A DNA stretch of 64,000 bases from Nocardioides alkalitolerans DSM 16699 (GTDB taxonomy: Bacteria > Actinomycetota > Actinomycetes > Propionibacteriales > Nocardioidaceae), in contig NZ_AUFN01000010.1 of NCBI RefSeq assembly GCF_000426525.1, positions 930,001 to 994,000 on the forward strand, read 5' to 3'. The first letter of the stretch is position 1. Each line of letters opens with the position of its first letter. Both the position numbers and the translations under genes were made by a program. Below are positions 43,714-52,361 of the stretch, piece after piece. The notes under the pieces were generated by a model. The model had not been told where the DNA came from, did not search any database, and saw only the letters and a program-made list of their open reading frames with translations.

Positions 43714-44112
43714 TCAGCCCGTGACGGCGTGCGGGTCGCGCGGGGTCTGCGCGTGCTCCGCGAGGTGCACGATGCCGCGGTTGAGGCCGCCGACGACGTC
43801 GTGGTCGGCGAACGACGACTGCATCTGGGCGATGGCGAGCTGCACCTGGGTGTCGTCGAGGGTGCGGCGCACGACGCCACCCGTGACGATCTCGACCGCA
43901 CGCGCGTCGAGGTCGACCATGATCAGGATGCTGCGCGCCGGGGCGACCAGCGAGTTGTGGAGCTGCGTGGCGTAGGCCCGCGGCTCACCGCGCGCAGGGC
44001 CGAGGTAGACCGAGAACTCGAAGCGGCAGAGCTGCTCCGCCGTGCGGATCGTGGCGTCGATCAGCTGACGCTCACGGTTGGAGAGCCCGTCACCAGCGCC
44101 CACTTGCGCCAC
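43714..44112 (-). CDS. DUF5130 (TPM-like) family protein
   Basis: 132 residues from a GTG at 44112. Pattern: GLSNRERQLIDATIRTAEQL, FEFSVYLGPARGEPRAYATQ, then ILIMVDLDARAVEIVTGG and a helical C-terminus (GGLNRGIVHLAEHA). This is DUF5130, related to TPM-domain proteins that act near the membrane or cell wall. Role unknown. Its start lies 23 bases inside the upstream small membrane-protein gene, so translation is coupled and the two probably work together. The pairing next to pepN and glbO is conserved in actinobacteria as far as I recall. Confidence 0.85.
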   Translation of the reverse strand: MAQVGAGDGLSNRERQLIDATIRTAEQLCRFEFSVYLGPARGEPRAYATQLHNSLVAPARSILIMVDLDARAVEIVTGGVVRRTLDDTQVQLAIAQMQSSFADHDVVGGLNRGIVHLAEHAQTPRDPHAVTG

Positions 44113-44482
44113 CCGCCTGGGAGTTCTCGCCGTCGGGCGCCGCGAGCTCGTTCGGTGCGCGGCGCGGGCCGCCCAGCCACTCGGCGTCGGCCCGGCGGTC
44201 GGCGCCGGGCTTCACGCTCTCCCCGCGAGCGATCGCCGGCAGGTAGATGGCGGCCACGATCAGGAGGATGAGCCCGAGCGGGATGCCGATGAGCAGCCAC
44301 AGCACGGTGAGGAAGTCGGTGCCGTCGGTCTGCTCCGGCGGACCCCATCCGAGCGGGACGTCGGCGTGGGCCGGGTGGGCGACGAGGAGCACCGCCGCGG
44401 TCGCCACCCCGAGCGTGGCAGCGCGTCGAGCGAGGCGCCGGTGCGGACGTCGAGCGGAACGGGGCTGCGCGAGTGCGGTCAC
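44090..44482 (-). CDS. Small secreted/membrane protein upstream of DUF5130
   Basis: 130 residues from a GTG at 44482. The N-terminus reads as a signal peptide or anchor (twin arginines, then AATLGVATAAVLLVAHPAHA). A short external stretch DVPLGWGPPEQTDGT is followed by a membrane helix (FLTVLWLLIGIPLGLILLIVAAIYLP) and a hydrophilic cytoplasmic tail. I do not recognise a named family. Its end overlaps the DUF5130 gene by 23 bases. The start is the first plausible one before the divergent glbO gene; no strong ribosome site is visible, so it could be slightly different. Confidence 0.75.
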   Translation of the reverse strand: MTALAQPRSARRPHRRLARRAATLGVATAAVLLVAHPAHADVPLGWGPPEQTDGTDFLTVLWLLIGIPLGLILLIVAAIYLPAIARGESVKPGADRRADAEWLGGPRRAPNELAAPDGENSQAGGASGRW

Positions 44483-44590
44483 GGAGCCGAGGATATCGCC
44501 CCCGCGGTGGCCGCGGGCACCCAGGCAGCAATCCGTGGTCGGTGCCACCCGCCGCCCCGCGTGCTCGCCCGTGCGCCATGATGGGGAGCG

Positions 44591-44971
44591 ATGACGACCA
44601 CCTTCTACGACGAGATCGGCGGCGAGCCGACGATCACCACGATCGTCCACCGGTTCTACGCGGGCGTCGCCGACGACCCGCTGCTCCGACCGATGTATCC
44701 CGAGGAGGACCTCGGCCCCGCCGAGGAGCGTTTCCGGCTCTTCCTGGTCCAGTACTGGGGCGGGCCCACGACGTACTCGCAGGAGCGCGGGCACCCGCGC
44801 CTGCGGATGCGGCACGCACCGTTCACCGTGACGCCCGCCGCCGCCGAGCGCTGGCTCGTGCACTTCCGGGCCGGGCTGGACGAGGCGGCGCTGACGCCCG
44901 AGCAGGACCAGCGGTTCTGGGAGTACGTCACCCACGCCGCGCAGTTCATGGTCAACACGCTCGACGACTGA
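44591..44971 (+). CDS. glbO: Group II truncated haemoglobin
   Basis: A 126-residue 2-on-2 globin. The motif FYDEIGGEPTITTIVHRFYAG opens it, the distal-side region is LFLVQYWGGPTTYSQERG, and the proximal histidine is in RLRMRHAPF (F8). The tail TPEQDQRFWEYVTHAAQFMVN is typical for GlbO. Binds O2 at haem; in mycobacteria it is linked to O2 delivery and nitrosative defence. ATG 44591 has GGGGAG upstream. It sits in the same conserved neighbourhood as Rv2470 of M. tuberculosis and is divergent from the small membrane-protein gene. Confidence 0.95.
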   Translation: MTTTFYDEIGGEPTITTIVHRFYAGVADDPLLRPMYPEEDLGPAEERFRLFLVQYWGGPTTYSQERGHPRLRMRHAPFTVTPAAAERWLVHFRAGLDEAALTPEQDQRFWEYVTHAAQFMVNTLDD

Positions 44972-44994
44972 CGCCGCCTCGCCCCCGGTTCGGT

Positions 44995-45606
44995 TCAGCG
45001 ACCGAGGCCGGTGCGGTCGACCTTGCGGTGGAAGTGCATGCCCGCGAGACCGCCGAGCGCCGCGCCGACGAGGCTGGCGACCACGACGCCCACCAGGACG
45101 ACGACGGCGGCGATGCTGAGGTCGGAGAGGTCGCCCGGGATGCGCGGGAAGACGTTCAGGTCGTCGAGCACGTCGTAGCGGGCGCCGGCGACGGCCCCGA
45201 GGATCGCGAGGACGACGGCGGCGACGACCGCCCAGCCGAAGACGGCGATGCCCTGGCGGATGCCGTCGAAGCGGGCCATGCGGCCGGCGACGTACCCGCC
45301 GCTGTAGTAGGCCACGAAGACGATGGCCAGCACCAGGATCACGCCGGCCCAACCGATCTCCTCGGCCGAGATCCCGTTGGCGGAGGCCGCGTCGGCCGCG
45401 TCGGAGGCGTCGGTGACCAGGCCGACGCCGGCGCCGGCCGCGGCCACCAGGCCGGTCAGCAGCACCGTCATGCCCATGGCGGCCAGCCAGCCGAAGAAGG
45501 CGCAGAAGATCTTGACCCCGCCGAAGGCCTCCTTCTCACGCTCGACGACGGCGTGGCGGTCTGCGGGAGTGTGGCGGTCTGCGGGGGTGGCGGAGTGGGT
45601 GGACAT
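44995..45606 (-). CDS. Four-helix membrane protein of unknown function
   Basis: 203 residues. A short hydrophilic leader contains the repeat ADRHTPADRH, encoded by a 17-base near-repeat. About four hydrophobic helices follow: FCAFFGWLAAMGMTVLLTGL, WAGVILVLAIVFVAYYSGG, AVFGWAVVAAVVLAILGA and AAVVVLVGVVVASLVGAAL. ATG 45606 has CACGAGGAGC upstream, a good ribosome site. No family name can be given; similar proteins appear in many actinobacteria. It is convergent with glbO and preceded by an AT-richer promoter-like patch near 45680-45710. Confidence 0.8.
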   Translation of the reverse strand: MSTHSATPADRHTPADRHAVVEREKEAFGGVKIFCAFFGWLAAMGMTVLLTGLVAAAGAGVGLVTDASDAADAASANGISAEEIGWAGVILVLAIVFVAYYSGGYVAGRMARFDGIRQGIAVFGWAVVAAVVLAILGAVAGARYDVLDDLNVFPRIPGDLSDLSIAAVVVLVGVVVASLVGAALGGLAGMHFHRKVDRTGLGR

Positions 45607-45716
45607 GGGTGCTCCTCGTGCTGGTGGTGGATGAGCCCCGGATCCGTGGCCTGAGCCCCCAGTACCCCCGCGCCGACTGACGTATGAGCAAAGACGTTGA
45701 AGTTTGAATCACCCAC

Positions 45717-45736
45717 CGGTGCACGCGTGTGCACCG
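45717..45736. promoter_or_regulatory. Perfect 8-bp inverted repeat in an AT-richer intergenic patch
   Basis: CGGTGCAC (45717-45724) and GTGCACCG (45729-45736) flank GCGT, about 110 bases upstream of the four-helix membrane-protein gene. Next to it, 45680-45710 (TATGAGCAAAGACGTTGAAG) is unusually AT-rich for this window. On the minus strand it would suit a promoter. Operator function is a guess. Confidence 0.4.
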
Positions 45737-45762
45737 AGATCGTCGGGGCCGCCGGTGACGAC

Positions 45763-46632
45763 TCAGGAGCGCAGGCTCGTCAGCAGCCGCTCGTGGTACT
45801 CGGGCGGCGGGGTCGCCGCACGCTGCGTACGGGCGTCGAAGCTCACGAGCACGCACCGCGAGCGCGACAGCAGCTGGTCGCCGTCGCGGATCTCGCTGCT
45901 CACGTCGTACGACGACCGCCCCACCCGGGAGACCCACGTCCACGAGTCGTAGGGCTCGGACCGGAACAGGATCGGGCGCTTGTACTCCACGTCGAGCTGG
46001 GCGACGACGACGTCGATGCGCTCCTCGGCCGCCTGCTCCGCCAGGCCCGCGAACATGCGGCGCGCGGCGTGGATGCGGGCCTCCTGGAAGTACTCGAAGT
46101 ACTTCACGTTGTTGACGTGGCCGAAGACGTCGACGTCCGAGAAGCGGATGCGCAGCGGCCAGTGGGCCTCGCGGTCGAGCTCGGGCGTCGAGAGGGAGAG
46201 GCGCGGTGCGGCCTCCTCGGGCTCGAGGAAGCGGGTGAGCACCTCACGCTCCTCCGGCGTGATGCGCCGCGGGCGCTCCTCGGCGAAGACGAACGGCGTG
46301 AGCACCGAGGTGGCGCGCAGGAAGACGATGCGCTCCCCGTCGGCGTCGGTGTCGAAGACCTCGTAGGCCATCGTGAACGAGGCGGCCCGGATCTCGGTCA
46401 CCCAGCACTCCACCGCGACGCTGTCGCGCAGGGTCAACGGGGTCAGGTAGGTCACCCGGTGCTGCGCCACGACCACCCCCTCGGCGAGCTCGTCGGCCCG
46501 GCGGTCGGGGGCGTGCGTCGTCAGCATGTCGATGCGCGCCTCCTGCAGGTAGTCGACGTACACGACGTTGTTGACGTGGCCGAGCAGGTCGAGGTCGGCC
46601 CAACGGAGGGGACACAGGTAGAGGTGGCGCAC
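45763..46632 (-). CDS. Acyl-CoA thioesterase with two hotdog domains
   Basis: 289 residues from GTG 46632; the longer frame adds a non-conserved leader. Two hotdog modules are visible: RWADLDLLGHVNNVVYVDYL (near residue 10) and RFSDVDVFGHVNNVKYFEYF (near 150). Each has the D-x-x-GHVNN active-site element of 4HBT-type thioesterases. A tandem duplication in one chain replaces the usual homodimer. It hydrolyses acyl-CoA; the chain length is unknown. It is divergent from mscS. The ribosome site is weak, so the start is uncertain by a few codons. Confidence 0.9.
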   Translation of the reverse strand: MRHLYLCPLRWADLDLLGHVNNVVYVDYLQEARIDMLTTHAPDRRADELAEGVVVAQHRVTYLTPLTLRDSVAVECWVTEIRAASFTMAYEVFDTDADGERIVFLRATSVLTPFVFAEERPRRITPEEREVLTRFLEPEEAAPRLSLSTPELDREAHWPLRIRFSDVDVFGHVNNVKYFEYFQEARIHAARRMFAGLAEQAAEERIDVVVAQLDVEYKRPILFRSEPYDSWTWVSRVGRSSYDVSSEIRDGDQLLSRSRCVLVSFDARTQRAATPPPEYHERLLTSLRS

Positions 46633-46742
46633 GGCCTGATGGTGCCAGAACCCGGCGGGAGGAGGGTCCGCGTCCCGTTCACGGCCCCAGGGGGCCCGTC
46701 GGTGCCCCGGGCTCACCAGCGGTGTGTTGATACTGGTCGGCG

Positions 46743-47834
46743 ATGAACGTACTCGCCACTCCCGCTGTCTGTGACCCCAACCAAGCCTGGTCGTGCCGCG
46801 TCATGTGGTCCATGACCGAGAACGAGACCGCCTCCCAGCTCGCCGAGGTGCTCCTCGGCAAGCCGGCCGCCGTGCTGGGCCTCATCCTCCTCGGCTGGTT
46901 CGCGCGCTGGCTGCTGCACCGGCTCATCGACCGCGTCGTGCGCCGCGCCGAGCACGGCGTGCTCGCCGGCAGGTCCGGCCGGATCTCGCTCGGCAACGTC
47001 GCCGCGCGCGAGCACGGTGACGCGGGCACGGCCACCTCCGCCGCGGCCGCCCGCCGCGGCCAACGCGCGGCGACGATGGGGTCGCTGCTGAAGAGCACCG
47101 TGACCGGCGTCGTCTACGGGATCGTCGGCATCATGGTGCTCGCCGAGATCGGCGTGAACGTCGCGCCCCTCATCGCCAGCGCCGGGGTCGTCGGTGTGGC
47201 CCTCGGTTTCGGCGCGCAGAGCCTGGTGAAGGACTTCCTCTCCGGCATCTTCATGATCATCGAGGACCAGTACGGCGTGGGCGACGTGATCGACGCCGGC
47301 GAGGCCATCGGCACGGTCGAGGCCGTCAGCCTGCGGGTCACGCGGCTGCGCGCGCAGGACGGGACCGTCTGGTACGTCCGCAACGGCGAGATCCTCCGGA
47401 TCGGCAACATGAGCCAGAACTGGGCGCGGGCCGTCGTGGACGTCGGCGTCGGGTACGGCGAGGACCTCGTGCGCGTGAAGCGCGTGCTGACCGAGGTCGC
47501 CCACGACATGTGGGAGGACGAGGACTTCCGGGGCATCATCATCGAGGAGCCGGAGGTGACCGGGGTCGAGATGCTGGCCGCCGACTCCGTCAACCTGCGC
47601 GTGCTGGTGAAGACCGCCCCCATGCAGCAGTGGGCCGTCGCCCGCACGCTCCGCGAGCGCATCAAGGCCCGGTTCGACCACGAGGGCATCGAGATCCCGT
47701 TCCAGCAGCGCGTCATCTGGCACCGCGACGACCGCTCCGGCGCGGCGGGCGACGCGGCGGGTCCCGATGCGGCACCGGGCACGGCGGGTACGCCGGGCGC
47801 CTCCGCGGGCAAGGACGACGCCCCGCCGGTCTGA
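46743..47834 (+). CDS. MscS family mechanosensitive channel
   Basis: 363 residues. An N-terminal membrane helix (AAVLGLILLGWFARWLLHRL) leads into a basic/acidic loop. A second pair includes TGVVYGIVGIMVLAEIGVNV, and the pore helix is LIASAGVVGVALGFGAQSLVKDFLSGIFM, the conserved TM3. A beta domain (DQYGVGDVIDAGEAIGTVEAV) and a mixed C-terminal domain follow. It opens under membrane tension to release solutes. The C-terminus has a Gly/Ala/Pro-rich tail. ATG 46743 is used; ATG 46803 is possible. It is convergent with the winged-helix gene. Confidence 0.93.
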   Translation: MNVLATPAVCDPNQAWSCRVMWSMTENETASQLAEVLLGKPAAVLGLILLGWFARWLLHRLIDRVVRRAEHGVLAGRSGRISLGNVAAREHGDAGTATSAAAARRGQRAATMGSLLKSTVTGVVYGIVGIMVLAEIGVNVAPLIASAGVVGVALGFGAQSLVKDFLSGIFMIIEDQYGVGDVIDAGEAIGTVEAVSLRVTRLRAQDGTVWYVRNGEILRIGNMSQNWARAVVDVGVGYGEDLVRVKRVLTEVAHDMWEDEDFRGIIIEEPEVTGVEMLAADSVNLRVLVKTAPMQQWAVARTLRERIKARFDHEGIEIPFQQRVIWHRDDRSGAAGDAAGPDAAPGTAGTPGASAGKDDAPPV

Positions 47835-47857
47835 CCGCTCCCCCGGGCGCGCGCTCG

Positions 47858-48991
47858 TCAGGCGAGCCCGTCGTAGGTCTGGCCGCGCACCCCGGCGAGC
47901 GTCTCGGCGGCCGCCTCGACGCCCCGCGCCAGCGCTCCGGCGGGTGCGTCGCCCGACCAGGTCGCCACCGCGAGCCGGAGCCGGCGGCCGGAGGTCCGGG
48001 GACGCCAGGACCCGACGAGCTCCCCGTCGTACCAGATCGCACCGGGCCGACCGAGCGTGCGCCACAGCTCCGTGCGGGCGGCCTCGTCGGGCAGGAGCAG
48101 CGCCCGGTCCTTCGACTGCAGGAACGGGTCGAAGGGGCCGAGCAGACGGACGCCCCGCGGGGTCGGCGGGTCGGCCAGCAGGGCCTGGTCGGCCTCGGCC
48201 AGCCACCGCACGGCGCGCGGACCGGCGGGGTCGTCGGGCAGCGTGACGTCGACGAGGTCGCCGAGGCCGGCGGCGTGGGCCTTCGTCGCCGCGAGGGTGC
48301 CGTCGAGGTAGCCGGCGACGTGAGCGGGTGTCATCGGCCCGTTGACCCGCAGCACCGCGCGCACCGCGTCCAGCCGGGCCGGCACCTCCGCCGCCGGGCC
48401 GGCCCATCCCGGGACGCGCCGCACGACCGGGGGCGAGGTGCCCGGCTCGAGCTCGAGCCCCGCTTGGAGGGCCGCGAGCCGGAAGGGCTGCTCGTAGGTG
48501 TGGACCGCCTGGCAGGGCCGGCACTCCCGCAGGTACGGCGCCGGCAGCCGTGCCGACAGCTCCCGCGAGAGGTCGCCCTTCACCGTGGGGCCGGTGACGA
48601 TCTCGCGCATCGTGGACGCCACCACGGCGAGGCCCTCGCGCACCGTCAGGCCCGCCGCGCGCAGCGGTCTGCCGGCGTCGACGATGCGCTTGCTCGCGTC
48701 GCCCTCGTCGTACGGCGCCACCGCGGCCGCCACGGCCGCCACGTCGGCGCGGCGGTAGACGTGCGGCGCCCCGCGCAGCGTCCAGGCGAGGACCAGGTGG
48801 TCGGGGTCCAGATCGGGACCCGGATCGGCACCCCGCAGCGCCAGCGCCCAGCGTGCCCCGTCGGCACCCGTGTCCTGCACCCCGACGTCGAGCACTCGCA
48901 GCTCGAGCGGGTCGACGGGCGGGACCGACGCGTCGCCCAGCCCGTGGGCCGCGGCCCGGAACGCCATCACCTGGTCGCGGGTGACCTCCAT
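47858..48991 (-). CDS. Winged-helix DNA-binding (HTH_42, AlkZ-like) protein
   Basis: 377 residues. It fits the YcaQ/AlkZ-like HTH_42 family, which includes glycosylases that unhook interstrand crosslinks or remove alkylated bases. Visible elements: LRGAPHVYRRADVAAVAAAV, LLGPFDPFLQSKDRALLLPD and GAIWYDGELVGSWRPRTSGR. The catalytic QxQ/QxD pair of AlkZ cannot be assigned with certainty. The neighbours give no further clue. ATG 48991 lies next to a divergent region shared with marR. It may be a DNA-repair enzyme or a DNA-binding relative without catalysis. Confidence 0.82.
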   Translation of the reverse strand: MEVTRDQVMAFRAAAHGLGDASVPPVDPLELRVLDVGVQDTGADGARWALALRGADPGPDLDPDHLVLAWTLRGAPHVYRRADVAAVAAAVAPYDEGDASKRIVDAGRPLRAAGLTVREGLAVVASTMREIVTGPTVKGDLSRELSARLPAPYLRECRPCQAVHTYEQPFRLAALQAGLELEPGTSPPVVRRVPGWAGPAAEVPARLDAVRAVLRVNGPMTPAHVAGYLDGTLAATKAHAAGLGDLVDVTLPDDPAGPRAVRWLAEADQALLADPPTPRGVRLLGPFDPFLQSKDRALLLPDEAARTELWRTLGRPGAIWYDGELVGSWRPRTSGRRLRLAVATWSGDAPAGALARGVEAAAETLAGVRGQTYDGLA

Positions 48992-49081
48992 GAGCCTGGT
49001 CTACCACCGCCGGCCGACAACGGGCCGGGGTTCTGCCCGAACGGAGGCACACGCAGCGTCCGGACTCACTAGGATCGGTCC

Positions 49082-49564
49082 GTGGACGACGGAACCCGGT
49101 GGCTCGACGCCGACCAGCAGAGGGCGTGGCGCGCCCTCGTCATCGGGACCACCCTGCTGATGGACAAGCTCGACGAAGAGCTGCGCAACGACTTCGGGCT
49201 CTCGCTGGCGGAGTACGAGATCCTCGTCCGGCTCTCCGAGTGCGAAGGTCGGCAGCTCCGGATGGCCGTGCTCGCCGACGCCCTGCGCCACAGCCGCAGC
49301 CGCGTCACCCACACGGTCAAGCGCATGGAGAAGGCCGGGCTGGTCCTGCGCAACAACTGCGTCGAGGACGGACGGGGCGTGCTCTGCGGCATGACCGACA
49401 TCGGCTGGGAGGTCCTCCAGCGCGCGGCCCCGGCGCACGTCGCCGGCGTACGACGCCACCTCGTCGACGTGGCCGGTGAGGACGACTTCACCGCCCTCGG
49501 ACGCGTCATGGACGCCGTCACCGACAACCTCATCGGTGGTCACCCCGAGATGGAGATCCGCTGA
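49082..49564 (+). CDS. MarR family transcriptional regulator
   Basis: 160 residues from a GTG at 49082. The winged helix has LSLAEYEILVRLSECEG, then LRMAVLADALRHSRSRVTHTVKRMEKAGLV (recognition helix) and the wing CVEDGRGVLCGMTDIG. Such dimers bind palindromes and are released by phenolic ligands or oxidation; a cysteine in the wing region may matter here. It is divergent from the winged-helix gene and followed by the repeat-rich gap, where nested palindromes could conceivably be its operators. No target gene is evident. Confidence 0.92.
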   Translation: MDDGTRWLDADQQRAWRALVIGTTLLMDKLDEELRNDFGLSLAEYEILVRLSECEGRQLRMAVLADALRHSRSRVTHTVKRMEKAGLVLRNNCVEDGRGVLCGMTDIGWEVLQRAAPAHVAGVRRHLVDVAGEDDFTALGRVMDAVTDNLIGGHPEMEIR

Positions 49565-49593
49565 CCGGGACGGTCTGAGTCCTCGTCGCGCTC

Positions 49594-49626
49594 GGGGCTC
49601 GGGTGGGGCTCGGGTGGGGCTCGGGC
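49594..49626. repeat. 11-bp tandem repeat after marR
   Basis: GGGGCTCGGGT is repeated three times (49594-49604, 49605-49615, 49616-49626; the last ends in C). It begins a 350-base stretch of different repeats in the gene-free gap 49565-50024. Confidence 0.85.
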
Positions 49627-49631
49627 GCGCG

Positions 49632-49678
49632 GTTCGCGGTACGTCGTACCCGTGACACGGGTATCTCCTACCGCGAAC
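49632..49678. repeat. Nested palindrome, copy 1
   Basis: Outer arms GTTCGCGGTA and TACCGCGAAC, then unpaired 6-base sides, then inner arms ACCCGTG and CACGGGT around a single base. The left side also contains the small palindrome GGTACGTCGTACC. A second copy starts 72 bases later. Confidence 0.9.
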
Positions 49679-49703
49679 GCCCGTGAGCGCTCCCCGACCC
49701 GCC

Positions 49704-49750
49704 GTTCGCGGTACGTCGTACCCATGACACGGGTATCTCCTACCGCGAAT
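49704..49750. repeat. Nested palindrome, copy 2
   Basis: It has the same 47-base layout as copy 1 with one inner change (CCCATGAC for CCCGTGAC) and a final T. The unpaired internal sides (CGTCGT and ATCTCC) are identical in both copies, so they are under constraint or the duplication is recent. Confidence 0.9.
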
Positions 49751-49894
49751 GACGGGGCGCCCACACCGCAACCTCACGAGCTCGGCGGGTCGCGGTGCCA
49801 GCGACAGGCAGGACGGGGCGCCCACACCGCAACCTCACGAGCTCGGCGGGTCGCGGTGCCAGCGACAGGCAGGACGGGGCGCCCACACCGCAAC
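49751..49894. repeat. 61-bp direct repeat, 2.4 copies
   Basis: Units 49751-49811 and 49812-49872 appear identical (GACGGGGCGCCCACACCGCA then about 41 more bases). A third partial copy runs 49873-49894. There are no spacers between units. Confidence 0.92.
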
Positions 49895-49942
49895 CCGGTG
49901 AGCCGGTGAGCCGGTGACCGGGTGACCGGGTGAGCGGGTGGG
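49895..49942. repeat. 8-bp tandem repeat
   Basis: Six units of CCGGTGAG/CCGGTGAC/CGGGTGAC type run head to tail from 49895, directly after the partial 61-base unit. It is typical slippage-prone sequence. Confidence 0.85.
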
Positions 49943-49963
49943 ACGGGCGCCGAGGTCCGGGAA

Positions 49964-50008
49964 CGCCGACGGCCGCCGCACCCGGCGGGGGTACGGCGGC
50001 CGTCGGCG
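49964..50008 (-). terminator. Terminator hairpin after ettA
   Basis: Perfect 15-base arms CGCCGACGGCCGCCG (49964-49978) and CGGCGGCCGTCGGCG (49994-50008) surround 15 bases. It lies 16 bases past the ettA stop on the minus strand. Confidence 0.85.
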
Positions 50009-50024
50009 TCGGCGGGGCGCGAGG

Positions 50025-51707
<1,683 letters not shown>

Positions 51708-51751
51708 GAGGACGAGCGTAGGCCACGCCGGAGCGCCCCCGCACCACGGTT

Positions 51752-51781
51752 CCCCGGCCCCACCGGGCGGTGGGACCGGGG
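51752..51781 (-). terminator. Terminator hairpin between ssb and ettA
   Basis: CCCCGGCCCCACC (51752-51764) pairs with GGTGGGACCGGGG (51769-51781) apart from one C/A position, with loop GGGC. It begins 10 bases past the ssb stop, so ettA probably has its own promoter inside 51708-51750. Confidence 0.65.
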
Positions 51782-51790
51782 CCACACGGC

Positions 51791-52219
51791 TCAGGCCGCC
51801 TGGTGCTCCACCTCGGCGGTGCGCTGCCCGTCCTGCTGCTCCCCCGTCTCGGCGGCGGCGGAGCGCGACCGCGTGAACTGGGCCGTGCCCTTCGTGAGGT
51901 CGTGGCCCAGGCCGACGGCCTCGATGACGTGACGGACGGCGGTGGTGCCGTCGGGTCGCTGCCAGGTGTCGACGACGAGCCGGCCCGTGACCAGCACCGG
52001 CTGGCCCTTGCGGACCGAGTCGCGCAGCTGGTCGGCGACCGCGCGCCAGGCCTTCACGGTGTACCAGGCCGTCTCCCCGTCCTGCCACGAGCCGTCGCGC
52101 TGCAGGCGCGAGGGCGTCGAGCCCAGACGGAACGACGCGACGGCGACGCCCGACGGCGCGATGTCGTGGCTGACGTCGCTGCCGACCCAGCCCTGGACGG
52201 TGATCTGCGTGGTGCTCAT
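51791..52219 (-). CDS. ssb: Single-stranded DNA-binding protein (second, SsbB-like)
   Basis: 142 residues with one OB fold: ITVQGWVGSDVSHDIAPSGV, FRLGSTPSRL, ETAWYTVKAWRAVADQLRDS and KGQPVLVTGRLVVDTW. The C-terminus (DGQRTAEVEHQAA) lacks the acidic DDDIPF-type tail that recruits repair proteins, so this is probably the accessory SsbB type rather than the replicative SSB. ATG 52219 has GAGGAGAG upstream. Its position next to ettA is conserved. It follows the dynamin-like gene after a hairpin-containing gap. Confidence 0.93.
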   Translation of the reverse strand: MSTTQITVQGWVGSDVSHDIAPSGVAVASFRLGSTPSRLQRDGSWQDGETAWYTVKAWRAVADQLRDSVRKGQPVLVTGRLVVDTWQRPDGTTAVRHVIEAVGLGHDLTKGTAQFTRSRSAAAETGEQQDGQRTAEVEHQAA

Positions 52220-52280
52220 GGGTGCTGCTCCTCTCCTCGGGCCCGGCTGCTGCCGGGCGTCGGGAGCAAGCCAACCCCGG

Positions 52281-52309
52281 GCGCCGTGCCCCGTGGTGGG
52301 GCTCGGCGC
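52281..52309 (-). terminator. Terminator hairpin after the dynamin-like pair
   Basis: GCGCCGTGCCCC (52281-52292) pairs with GGGGCTCGGCGC (52298-52309) apart from one position, with loop GTGGT. It lies between the GTPase gene end (52362) and the ssb start (52219). Confidence 0.7.
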
Positions 52310-52361
52310 GACCGGTGGACGAGCAGGACGCGGGAGCGGCCTGGGGAGGAGAAGCGGCGCG

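Noticed and set aside
49751..49894. CRISPR array
   Set aside because: The 61-base units are directly adjacent with no spacers, only 2.4 copies, and no cas genes nearby.
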